Assembly: GCA_002507205.1 (NCBI GenBank)
Contig: DAZF01000070.1
Coordinates: forward strand, 1 to 18,559
Length of the DNA: 18,559 nt
From: Methanolobus sp. UBA32
Lineage (GTDB): Archaea; Halobacteriota; Methanosarcinia; Methanosarcinales; Methanosarcinaceae
Direction of reading: 5' to 3'
Each line of letters starts with the position of its first letter. The first letter of the stretch is position 1. Of the stretch, positions 7,689 to 14,178 are shown one piece after another. Position numbers and translations under genes: made by a program. The notes below the pieces were generated by a model. The model had not been told where the DNA came from. It saw only the letters and a list, made by a program, of their open reading frames with translations, and made no database searches.

Positions 7689-8222
7689 TTGAATCCTTTT
7701 CCGCTCCCTCGCCCCGCAACCCTCCCAGACAAACCCAAACTCCTATCCCTCTACTGTGAGGTGGCCTCACGTTCTGGCGGCATTATCCGTGAACCCCACG
7801 AGATCACAGAGGAGTACATAGACAAATTCCTTACAAACAGCCTTGCAGATGGCATCATCCTTGTGGTCGATGATATTGACAGTGGCCGGATAATCGGTGA
7901 GATTCATACATACAGGCCCTCTCTTTCTGTGTTCTCGCATGTTCTTGAACACCTCACTCTTGTTGTGCATCCGTCTTTTCAGAGGAAAGGGATTGGAAGA
8001 ATGCTTTTTACCACTCTGCTCTCTAAGGTGAGGTCAGACCATCCTGAGGTCCTCAGGGTCGAGGTTATAGTAAAGGAGAGCAACCATGCTGCTAGAAACC
8101 TCTACAGGTCTCTTGGTTTTGTCGAGGAAGGCAGGATGGAAAAGAAGATAAGAAGGGCAGATGGCGGGTTTGAGGCTGATATTCCGATGGCGTGGTTTAA
8201 TCCAGATTATGGAATGAGGTAG
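7689..8222 (+). CDS. GNAT-family N-acetyltransferase
   Basis: This 177-residue protein has the acetyl-CoA pyrophosphate-binding motif as LVVHPSFQRKGIGRMLF (91-107, with Q98-K-G-I-G103), followed by VEVIVKESNHAARNLYRSLGFVEEGRMEK, the usual GNAT strand 5 and C-terminal strand. It starts at TTG, chosen because AAGGTG lies at the right distance and no in-frame ATG occurs before the catalytic core. The substrate is unknown. The C-terminal EEGRMEKKIRRADGGFEADIPMAWF resembles acetyltransferases acting on proteins or small amines. It stands alone between the operon promoter and the convergent protease gene, and ends in TAG. Confidence 0.85.
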   Translation: MNPFPLPRPATLPDKPKLLSLYCEVASRSGGIIREPHEITEEYIDKFLTNSLADGIILVVDDIDSGRIIGEIHTYRPSLSVFSHVLEHLTLVVHPSFQRKGIGRMLFTTLLSKVRSDHPEVLRVEVIVKESNHAARNLYRSLGFVEEGRMEKKIRRADGGFEADIPMAWFNPDYGMR

Positions 8223-8256
8223 GAAAACGGTTGAACGGTTCCATTCAAGATAGAGA

Positions 8257-8934
8257 TTAGCTCATCTTTGCTCTTGCAGATTCAAGTGCATTCCTGCTGA
8301 CAATCTTTTCTGCAAACATGTCTGCAAGTGTCTCAAGTTCATCCTCGGAACGATTCTTTGTAAAGCTCATCAGTGCCAGTTGTCTTAATATCGGAGTTCT
8401 GCTATTGTAACGAAGATGCCATACTTCGTGTGCAAGGATAGCTTTCAATTCAGTTTCATCAACCAGTTCAAGCATTCCCAGGGACAGGAAAATAGCTTTT
8501 CCCGAAGCAAACGCTCTGGGTACTGCCGAATCATAATAATATACACTTGACTTTGCATCAAGACCGTTTACAAATTCCTGAGGCCAATCCATGATCTCTG
8601 TTATTGGCCTTGCATCGTGTCTTTTGATAAGTACCTTATAGTATACTCTTGGCAGGAGAAGGATGATCGCTGTTGACAGTGTCACATAGCCAAGATATAT
8701 TTCGATGCTTAACATCTGGCTGCACTGCATTGCGTAAACAATTGCAGCGATGGCAGAAATGATGAATAACTGGCCCGCAACAAAAGATGAAAGCCTTGTC
8801 AATGGTTTTCTGGTCTTAAAATATATTGTGAACATCAGCAGTGCCAGGATCATGGAGATGCCTATCAATGGCAGGAGACCACCCTCATTAATGCAGGCGA
8901 TATAACATTCCACTTCATCCTGTATGGAGAACAT
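8257..8934 (-). CDS. Membrane-bound M48/M56-type zinc metalloprotease, BlaR1-like without sensor domain
   Basis: This 225-residue protein has three predicted membrane segments in its first half (about 19-40, 48-69 and 75-99) and a cytoplasmic gluzincin core. Zinc motif HEVWH is at 169-173 and the third ligand is probably E201 in EDELETLADMFAEK. SVYYYDSAVPRAFASGKAIFLSLGML fits the M48/M56 substrate-cleft strands. The gene lies 18 bases after a BlaI/MecI-type repressor gene, as in bla/mec operons where the membrane protease inactivates the repressor. Unlike BlaR1/MecR1 it has no extracellular penicillin-binding domain; the protein ends soon after the zinc site. The trigger must then be sensed by the membrane part or by a partner, which is inference. 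AGGA lies about nine bases before the ATG. Confidence 0.82.
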   Translation of the reverse strand: MFSIQDEVECYIACINEGGLLPLIGISMILALLMFTIYFKTRKPLTRLSSFVAGQLFIISAIAAIVYAMQCSQMLSIEIYLGYVTLSTAIILLLPRVYYKVLIKRHDARPITEIMDWPQEFVNGLDAKSSVYYYDSAVPRAFASGKAIFLSLGMLELVDETELKAILAHEVWHLRYNSRTPILRQLALMSFTKNRSEDELETLADMFAEKIVSRNALESARAKMS

Positions 8935-8952
8935 GTTCTGTGTCCTGAAAAA

Positions 8953-9312
8953 TCACTTCTTGTTATGGTATGTGTGGAAATTCTCTATAGCCACTTTTCC
9001 GAAAGTGTCTACAAGACTGTCAAGTACCTTTTTTGTGATGGTGTTTGCAGTATTGTCCATGGAATCTGCAGCCGAATAGAGATATCTCACCTTAGCTCCG
9101 CTCTTGTCAAGTTCCCGCGTTGCAAAACCGGCTTTTACGAGCCTGTCCAGAGTACCGGCTACACTGGATAAAGGGATGCCTGTCCTTTCAGTTATCTCTG
9201 GGGTTGTCAGTTCTTCACTTTCCCACAGAGCCTGCATTATTTGTGATTCAATGGGACTGAAAAATTTGGTCAATCCTTCATTGGATAGGTTTATTCTGTC
9301 CAATTTTACCAT
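8953..9312 (-). CDS. BlaI/MecI-family winged-helix repressor
   Basis: This 119-residue regulator has an N-terminal winged helix (about 17-80: LTKFFSPIESQIMQALWESEELTTPEITERTGIPLSSVAGTLDRLVKAGFATRE) and a short C-terminal helical part for dimer formation, as in BlaI/MecI/CopY. It lacks the CopY cysteine motif and has no cysteine at all. The segment SLVDTFGK (99-106) resembles what I recall as the cleavage region SLVLNF of Staphylococcus BlaI. No ribosome site precedes the ATG: a TATA box 22-33 bases upstream predicts a leaderless mRNA. A dyad operator sits between the two, so the protein should repress itself, the protease, and the divergent ABC genes. Confidence 0.85.
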   Translation of the reverse strand: MVKLDRINLSNEGLTKFFSPIESQIMQALWESEELTTPEITERTGIPLSSVAGTLDRLVKAGFATRELDKSGAKVRYLYSAADSMDNTANTITKKVLDSLVDTFGKVAIENFHTYHNKK

Positions 9313-9313
9313 A

Positions 9314-9334
9314 GCTTTACAACTGCTGTAAAGC
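9314..9334. promoter_or_regulatory. Operator O1 of the BlaI-like repressor
   Basis: This is a perfect dyad with 8-base arms (GCTTTACA and TGTAAAGC) around a 5-base centre ACTGC. It lies between the repressor's TATA box and its start codon, one base from the ATG, where bound protein would block transcription start. It shares the TTTAC-N7-GTAAA core with three more copies to the right. Confidence 0.75.
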
Positions 9335-9346
9335 CATATATATCTT
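9335..9346 (-). promoter_or_regulatory. TATA box of the repressor gene
   Basis: The minus strand reads GATATATATGG, a strong box A. The expected start is near base 9314, at or just before the ATG, so the message is probably leaderless. It directly abuts operator O1. Confidence 0.55.
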
Positions 9347-9367
9347 ATGAGCTTCTCTTCATTTTTG

Positions 9368-9386
9368 CTTTACATCTGGCGTAAAG
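9368..9386. promoter_or_regulatory. Operator O2
   Basis: CTTTAC and GTAAAG arms surround the seven-base centre ATCTGGC. It has the same architecture as O1. It lies in the middle of the divergent region, upstream of both TATA candidates. Confidence 0.7.
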
Positions 9387-9395
9387 TTCATTTAC

Positions 9396-9414
9396 GTTTA
9401 CACTTATTGTAAAG
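9396..9414. promoter_or_regulatory. Operator O3
   Basis: GTTTAC and GTAAAG arms surround ACTTATT. It begins 28 bases after O2. The bases just before it (TTTAC at 9391-9395) form a further half-site facing the GTAAA of O2. Confidence 0.65.
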
Positions 9415-9420
9415 TAATAG

Positions 9421-9439
9421 CTTTACACTTAGTGTATAA
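9421..9439. promoter_or_regulatory. Operator O4, overlapping a TATA-like element
   Basis: CTTTAC and the imperfect arm GTATAA surround ACTTAGT. It begins 25 bases after O3. The imperfect arm reads TGTATAATG (9433-9441), a plausible box A for the ABC operon, so this copy would block TBP binding when occupied. Confidence 0.6.
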
Positions 9440-9474
9440 TGAATCGGATGGTGACACAAATTGGGGAGAAGAGA

Positions 9475-10650
9475 ATGCATTTACACTCTTTTGTATTGAA
9501 GGACGTATTCCGCAGAAAAACAAAACTTGTGGTGGCTGTGCTTGGTGTTGTTGTAGCTGCTGCTGCGATAGTGGCTGTTATTACCACATTCTCCGCAGCA
9601 ACAGAGGGTTTCCATGAAGCAACGAACAAATTCGGTGCCAACATAATAGTCCGGCCTGAGATAGAATCCATTCCTCTTGTGGACGGATACACTTCTATGG
9701 GTTCACTCTACGCAGGAAACAACTACATTGAAGAATCCGATATACCGAATATCTACACTATCAGGGATAATGCGAGTCTGTCGGTCGTAGCACCAAGACT
9801 CTATGGTATTGCAGAACTTCAGGGCTCTTCTGTTGTTGTGATGGGCGTTGACCCGGAACAGGAAATGAATCTCAAACCCTGGTGGAATATTCAGGGTCAC
9901 TGGATATCGTCAGAGAACACCGGACAACCAGAAGTACTGGTGGGCTCGGATATTGCCATTCCACTGGGACTTAAGGAAGGCTCGATGATAACACTTTCAA
10001 AAGACAATATCTCGATAGATGTCCAGATTGCAGGTGTGATAGAGAGCACCGGGGATAATGAAGACAGCTACATCATACTCCCGCTTGCGACTTCCCAGTA
10101 TCTGCTTTCCCAGGAAGGGAAAGTCAGCAGTCTGGAAGTACGTGCATTGTGTACTGCCTGTCCGGTTGAAGAAATGAGCCGCCAGATCGAAGGTGTTCTT
10201 CCTGGAATGGAAGCACGGGCAATGAGCCAGATCGTGCAGAATGAGATGGCAATTGTCAATCATACAAAATCCTCGGCCATGGCAGTTTCTATTATTACCC
10301 TGCTGGTGAGCACATTAACAGTTGCTTCAACTATGCTTGCATCTGTTAACGAAAAAATGAAGGAGATAGGTATCATGCGTGCCATAGGGGCAAGCGACAC
10401 TCAGGTGGTTTCCATGCTGTTCTTTGAAGGTGCCATCATTGGAATTGTGGGGGGATGCATCGGTTTCCTCATAGGTACACTGGTTTCTTTCGTTACAGCT
10501 CCCATGCTGGTCTCGGTAATCCCTGATCCAATGTGGAATCTCCTGCTTCCGGTTGTCGGTATTTGTATGCTTACCGGAATGATAGCTTCCCTTGTTCCTG
10601 CAAAGAGAGCTCTTGGAATCGATCCTGCAGAGGTGCTTAGAAGTGTCTGA
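9475..10650 (+). CDS. MacB/FtsX-type ABC transporter permease
   Basis: This 391-residue permease has the MacB/LolC/FtsX plan: one membrane segment near the N-terminus (about 17-40), a large extracytoplasmic domain (about 41-265), then three membrane segments (about 268-292, 317-343, 354-376) with the cytoplasmic EKMKEIGIMRAIGASDTQV motif and the tail [16 protein letters not shown]. The outer domain carries a CxxC pair (LCTACP, C226 and C229). An ATG 36 bases upstream is in frame, but GGGGAG lies six bases before this one, and the upstream ATG falls inside operator O4. Gene order permease-ATPase-DUF2318 lipoprotein recalls bacterial iron-acquisition clusters such as the Campylobacter P19 locus. 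The substrate is unknown. Confidence 0.87.
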   Translation: MHLHSFVLKDVFRRKTKLVVAVLGVVVAAAAIVAVITTFSAATEGFHEATNKFGANIIVRPEIESIPLVDGYTSMGSLYAGNNYIEESDIPNIYTIRDNASLSVVAPRLYGIAELQGSSVVVMGVDPEQEMNLKPWWNIQGHWISSENTGQPEVLVGSDIAIPLGLKEGSMITLSKDNISIDVQIAGVIESTGDNEDSYIILPLATSQYLLSQEGKVSSLEVRALCTACPVEEMSRQIEGVLPGMEARAMSQIVQNEMAIVNHTKSSAMAVSIITLLVSTLTVASTMLASVNEKMKEIGIMRAIGASDTQVVSMLFFEGAIIGIVGGCIGFLIGTLVSFVTAPMLVSVIPDPMWNLLLPVVGICMLTGMIASLVPAKRALGIDPAEVLRSV

Positions 10651-11308
10651 AAATCATGATATCATCAGGGTCACAGATGTGACAAAGAATTACAACTTAG
10701 GCTCAACTGAAGTAGAGGTTTTGCACGGAATAGACCTCGCAATAAAAAACGGTGAGTTCGTTTCCATCATGGGCCAGTCCGGTTCCGGAAAAACCACTCT
10801 TATGAACCTTATAGGTATGCTGGACCATCCCACAAGCGGAAGTATCCATATCAATGGTAATGTCATCACAAACAGGTCCCAGAAAGAACTAGTTGAGCTA
10901 AGACGCAAGGCAGTGGGCTTTATTTTCCAGCAGTTTCACCTCATCCCTTCACTCACGGCTTATGAGAACGTTGCTCTTCCGCTGGTTTTTGCAGGCGAGA
11001 AGGACGACAGTGCAGTAGCAAGTGCAATGGAAAGAGTAGGATTGTCACACAGGATCAATCACAGGCCATCAGAAATGAGTGGTGGTGAGCAGCAGCGTGT
11101 GGCCATCGCAAGAGCCGTTGTCATGAATCCAAAGATATTGCTTGCAGACGAGCCAACTGGTGCGCTGGATGCCATCACAGGTGCTAAGATAATATCCCTG
11201 CTAAAGTCGCTGGCCGGTGAGATGACGGTTATTATGGTAACTCACAACAGTGAGCTTGCTGCACATTCTGATCGAATAATAGAGTTGCAGGATGGCTACG
11301 TTAAGTAA
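10643..11308 (+). CDS. ABC transporter ATPase (MacB/LolD type)
   Basis: This 221-residue nucleotide-binding protein has Walker [10 protein letters not shown] (44-52), Q-loop QQFHLIP (96-102), signature [14 protein letters not shown] (145-158), Walker [13 protein letters not shown] (165-176) and switch histidine H201. FSIMG-like spacing and ADEPTGALD are typical of the LolD/MacB branch that pairs with FtsX-like permeases. The start is GTG, chosen because GAGGTG lies seven bases before it. It overlaps the permease gene by eight bases, so the two are coupled. An ATG 51 bases further up lies inside permease coding sequence without a ribosome site and is unlikely to be used. Confidence 0.9.
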   Translation: MSENHDIIRVTDVTKNYNLGSTEVEVLHGIDLAIKNGEFVSIMGQSGSGKTTLMNLIGMLDHPTSGSIHINGNVITNRSQKELVELRRKAVGFIFQQFHLIPSLTAYENVALPLVFAGEKDDSAVASAMERVGLSHRINHRPSEMSGGEQQRVAIARAVVMNPKILLADEPTGALDAITGAKIISLLKSLAGEMTVIMVTHNSELAAHSDRIIELQDGYVK

Positions 11309-11352
11309 AGAATTCAGAAAAGTATCATACCTGGATTTCAGGAGTAATATGT

Positions 11353-11847
11353 ATGAATAGAAAATTGGTCATTGTATCTTTGTTAGCGATAATAGTATCT
11401 ATTTCAGCATTGGGCTGTTTGGATTCAGAGAGCTCTGCTTCAGCAGTGGGATCAGGTCCTGTTAAAGGAACATGGATAGAACCAGAGACAAGTGAGGATA
11501 CAGTATCCATTCCTGTCAGTTCTGTGGATGGGTATACTAATGTTCACTTTAAAGTGAATACGGATATCGGGGAAGTTTCAGTTATGGCCTACAAGCTCGA
11601 TGATGAGGTCCAGGTCCGGTCCAATGTATGCCCTCCATGTGGTTCCATAGGTTTCACACTCAGAGATGATGTCCTTGTCTGTGATTCATGCGGTACTGTC
11701 TTTGATGCCGCCACAGGCGAAGGTATCCAGGGTGGCTGTGTTGCATATCCAAAGGAGAGCATTCCATATACAATGTCAGACGGTAATATCGTCATGAATC
11801 TGGATGATGTTGTAAATGCCCACAAGAAGACTGTGGAAGCTTACTGA
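11353..11847 (+). CDS. DUF2318-type cysteine-rich lipoprotein (Fe-S/metal-type)
   Basis: This 164-residue secreted lipoprotein has a signal segment (1-21) with a lipobox ending at C22 (ISALGC). The mature domain has VCPPCGSIGFTLRDDVLVCDSC (92-113) followed by GTVFDAATGEGIQGGCVAYPK (114-134), with C93, C96, C110, C113 and C129, all matching my recollection of DUF2318, described as Fe-S-containing. It likely binds a metal or Fe-S centre outside the membrane. GGAG lies eight bases before the ATG. The gene is third in the ABC operon, so it is probably the substrate-facing or redox component of that transporter. In bacteria DUF2318 often accompanies FTR1/P19 iron-uptake genes; none of those are in this window. 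Confidence 0.85.
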   Translation: MNRKLVIVSLLAIIVSISALGCLDSESSASAVGSGPVKGTWIEPETSEDTVSIPVSSVDGYTNVHFKVNTDIGEVSVMAYKLDDEVQVRSNVCPPCGSIGFTLRDDVLVCDSCGTVFDAATGEGIQGGCVAYPKESIPYTMSDGNIVMNLDDVVNAHKKTVEAY

Positions 11848-11869
11848 GTATATCGTAATATCTCTTGTT

Positions 11870-11904
11870 GATGAAATGAGGTCAACAACCTCATTTCATC
11901 TTTC
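11870..11904 (+). terminator. Perfect 13-bp hairpin terminator of the ABC operon
   Basis: GATGAAATGAGGT (11870-11882) pairs perfectly with ACCTCATTTCATC (11888-11900) across the 5-base loop CAACA and is followed by TTTCT. It starts 22 bases after the lipoprotein stop. A stem this long is unusual for archaeal termination, which usually needs only T-runs, so it may also protect the mRNA 3' end. Confidence 0.65.
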
Positions 11905-11944
11905 TGATATTATTAGAATAATCCAGTCACTCAGTATCCTGAAC

Positions 11945-11954
11945 AAGTTTTATC
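11945..11954 (+). promoter_or_regulatory. Possible TATA box for the small ORF
   Basis: AAGTTTTATC resembles box A, and the expected start about 27 bases on falls within a few bases of the ATG at 11979, predicting a leaderless message. Support is weak. Confidence 0.25.
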
Positions 11955-11978
11955 AATTTCCCTCTATACTAATTATAT

Positions 11979-12086
11979 ATGGGTCTGGAATCACTGGTTA
12001 TTGTTTTTCTCATTTCATTTATGCTACTGATACCTATATATCTGGATATGATCGATGCATATAGGTATTTTGAGGAAACATGGTGA
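11979..12086 (+). CDS. Possible 35-residue single-span membrane miniprotein
   Basis: This short frame reads MGLESLVIVFLISFMLLIPI and then a polar tail (YLDMIDAYRYFEETW). It has a clear hydrophobic span (about residues 5-22) and an acidic, aromatic end, a composition typical of real small membrane proteins. No ribosome site is present, and a TATA-like element at the right distance suggests a leaderless message. It lies alone in the 327-base gap between the ABC operon and the SUMF1-like gene. Its coding region contains a 10-base inverted repeat. It could be a chance frame. Confidence 0.35.
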   Translation: MGLESLVIVFLISFMLLIPIYLDMIDAYRYFEETW

Positions 12087-12174
12087 AAACTACATCGTAT
12101 TGCCGTTTGCACCAGAACAAATAGATATCTATTAATACAATCGTGTTCGAAAAAAGTCACATAGAGGGCTTATT

Positions 12175-13008
12175 ATGCGGATAGGTATGAAACAGGTAAT
12201 AACAATTATGGCAGTGCTCCTGCTTGCAATAGCTGTAACGGGATGCACTTCAGATGATGATGGTAGTGATAATAAAGGCAGCAGTTCATCTGCAGACAAC
12301 GGTGACTTTGGTGATGAGTTCACCAATACGATCGGTGTAGAATTCCAGTTGATGGAAGCTGGAAGCTTTGATATGGGTACGTCAAAGTATGTTTATTCCC
12401 AGCCAATTCATGAGGTAAGGCTGGATGATCCATTCTACATTGGTAAGTATGAAGTGACACAAGAGCAGTGGGAATCAGTTATGGGCAGTAATCCTTCAAG
12501 TTCCAAAGGAGATGACCAGCCGGTTGAAAGTGTTTCATGGAATGATGTTCAGGAGTTCATCGATAAACTCAATGAGCTGGAAGGAACCACTAAATACAGG
12601 CTTCCAACAGAAGCCGAATGGGAATATGCAGCAAGGGCCGGTTCAACGACACTTTACTCATTCGGGGAAATAGATGAGGATGAAGGTCCTTTCCTGAAGG
12701 ACTATGCATGGTATCAGGAGAATTCTTACGAGCGTACCCATGATGTCGGTGAGAAACTTCCCAACGAATGGGGACTTTATGACGTGCACGGAAACGTATG
12801 GGAATATGTGCAGGATAGCTGGGTTGACAACTATGGTGGTGCAAGCGAGGATGGTAGTGCAGTAGAAAAAGGTTCAGGTTCCCTTAGAGTTGCAAGGGGT
12901 GGCAGTTACTCAAGTAAGGAAAATGCACTCTACACTGCATACAGAAAGAAACAGGATCCTCGTGATGGTGACTCTTCAACAGGCTTCCGTCTTGTGATGG
13001 ATGCCTGA
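12175..13008 (+). CDS. SUMF1/FGE-sulfatase-fold lipoprotein, cysteine-less
   Basis: This 277-residue secreted protein has a lipobox ending at C24 (IAVTGC), a low-complexity D/S/G/N linker (about 25-48), then a full formylglycine-generating-enzyme fold: DMGTS, YIGKYEVTQEQWESVMG (88-104), PVESVSWNDVQEF (116-128), YRLPTEAEWEYAARAG (141-156), GLYDVHGNVWEYVQD (200-214), RVARGGSY (238-245) and GFRLV (270-274). The only cysteine is the lipid-anchored one, so both active-site cysteines of true FGE are absent and it cannot be a copper-type formylglycine enzyme. It may be a ligand-binding or structural member of this fold. GAGGG six bases before the first ATG favours it over the ATG four codons later. 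Confidence 0.88.
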   Translation: MRIGMKQVITIMAVLLLAIAVTGCTSDDDGSDNKGSSSSADNGDFGDEFTNTIGVEFQLMEAGSFDMGTSKYVYSQPIHEVRLDDPFYIGKYEVTQEQWESVMGSNPSSSKGDDQPVESVSWNDVQEFIDKLNELEGTTKYRLPTEAEWEYAARAGSTTLYSFGEIDEDEGPFLKDYAWYQENSYERTHDVGEKLPNEWGLYDVHGNVWEYVQDSWVDNYGGASEDGSAVEKGSGSLRVARGGSYSSKENALYTAYRKKQDPRDGDSSTGFRLVMDA

Positions 13009-13035
13009 TCTTCTTTTCCTTTTTTGATTTTTCAT
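13009..13035 (+). terminator. T-rich terminator after the SUMF1-like gene
   Basis: Directly after the TGA stop comes a pyrimidine run (TCTTCTTTTCC, then TTTTTTGATTTTTC) with no stem, the common archaeal poly-T termination signal. Confidence 0.55.
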
Positions 13036-13090
13036 TCTATGTCCATTTTGGATCAGGTTTATAATTTGCATTCAGAGTTCGATATTCTCG

Positions 13091-13100
13091 TTCTATATAG
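13091..13100 (+). promoter_or_regulatory. TATA box of the Vms1-like gene
   Basis: TTCTATATAG is a good box A. The predicted start near 13122 leaves a leader of about 16 bases (through TTTTTATTGCAGTTAG) that contains no ribosome site, so initiation at 13138 would be independent of Shine-Dalgarno pairing. Confidence 0.45.
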
Positions 13101-13137
13101 ACAGATTTTTTAGACAGGACGTTTTTATTGCAGTTAG

Positions 13138-14163
13138 ATGGTCGAAAAAGAGAAGGTCATTAGCAATATCAATTATATCTTCAAGAAATATTTGGGTAAA
13201 GAAGAACTGGAGAATGAGATCAACAGGCTTCAGTCGCACATACTTGAGCTTGAGCTGGACGTGAAGACCGCCAATGTGAGGTATGAAAAAGGTGCGGCAT
13301 CCGAAAAGAAGGCCATAGCAGCAAAGCAGGAAGCTGACGAAAAACTGAAGGCTGCAGAAGTAAAGCTCTGTACTCTGGAACATGAAGTCGATAAAAAAAA
13401 GATCGAAGCTTCAGGAGAATTATCTTTCACCCATGTTGACCAGTTCAATAAACAACGGACTGAAGAATTTCTTTCGTGTATTTCATCTGTAACGTACCTG
13501 ACAGAATCTTTGCTAACAGTTTGTGTTGCTGCCGGTGGGCGACTGGATGGTGTAAAGGATTATGAAAATCTGATTAAGCTAATTGACAGTGAGACCCTTG
13601 CATTGGTCGAGAAGATCGATTCATCCACAGGGTTTGTGTTGTTCCATTCTCCCGATCACATGGTTAATGAGTTGATAGTTCCTCCTTTACCTTTGAAGAG
13701 TTCCTACTGGATCACAGGGAATAATTTTGACATCACTCCTGTAATTGAATTGCTAAATAAGGATTCAAGTGTATGTGTCCTGGTAGCACATGCAGGTGAA
13801 TCATTTGTCGGATTATCTCTTGACAGGGAAGAGTTCGATTCATTTCAGGTAATTAAAAGCAGTGTCAAAGCCAAGCATGCAAAGGGAGGTTTCAGCCAGC
13901 GGCGATTTGAGCGTCTGCGGGATGAGGACATTGCACATCACATTGACAAGGCCAAATTCTCTCTCAAGGATCTGCTTGAAGAATTTGAAGGAAACACAGA
14001 TTATCTTATTTTGGCAGGTGATTCTCAGCTTGCGAGGGAAATGGCCACAGATATTCCTCTGGGTATTGAACAGGTGTTCTCCTCGTCTGATATTCACATG
14101 GAAAAGAATAATATCTCTGATATCTTAAAGCAGATATTGATCTGTAGGAGATACAGGCTCTGA
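13138..14163 (+). CDS. Vms1/VLRF1-family release-factor-like protein
   Basis: This 341-residue protein has a charged coiled coil (about 20-95, many E, K, A), then an eRF1-like domain. The motif KAKHAKGGFSQRRFERLRDEDIA (245-266) is the key: GG then SQ replaces the GGQ loop of eRF1 and matches the Vms1/ANKZF1 release-factor group, which cleaves stuck peptidyl-tRNA during ribosome quality control. TDYLILAGDSQLAREM (287-302) fits the following core strand of the same domain. No strong ribosome site is visible, and the ATG start is supported by the conserved coiled-coil beginning. It leads an apparent operon with an unknown protein and RlmE, consistent with a ribosome-related job. Activity in this organism is an inference from the motif. 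Confidence 0.75.
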   Translation: MVEKEKVISNINYIFKKYLGKEELENEINRLQSHILELELDVKTANVRYEKGAASEKKAIAAKQEADEKLKAAEVKLCTLEHEVDKKKIEASGELSFTHVDQFNKQRTEEFLSCISSVTYLTESLLTVCVAAGGRLDGVKDYENLIKLIDSETLALVEKIDSSTGFVLFHSPDHMVNELIVPPLPLKSSYWITGNNFDITPVIELLNKDSSVCVLVAHAGESFVGLSLDREEFDSFQVIKSSVKAKHAKGGFSQRRFERLRDEDIAHHIDKAKFSLKDLLEEFEGNTDYLILAGDSQLAREMATDIPLGIEQVFSSSDIHMEKNNISDILKQILICRRYRL

Positions 14164-14178
14164 TAAGGTTGATCTACT

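Noticed and set aside
9439..9474. Upstream in-frame ATG giving a 403-residue permease
   Set aside because: It falls inside operator O4 and has no ribosome site, whereas the ATG at 9475 has GGGGAG six bases before it and gives the usual family beginning.
10592..10642. Earlier ATG extending the ABC ATPase by 17 residues
   Set aside because: The extension lies within the permease's conserved C-terminal coding region and lacks a ribosome site; the GTG at 10643 has GAGGTG at the right distance.
11330..11344. Small stem CCTG/CAGG overlapping the ribosome site of the DUF2318-type gene, as a possible thermosensor or riboswitch
   Set aside because: Four base pairs are too weak to matter, and no known riboswitch core is present.
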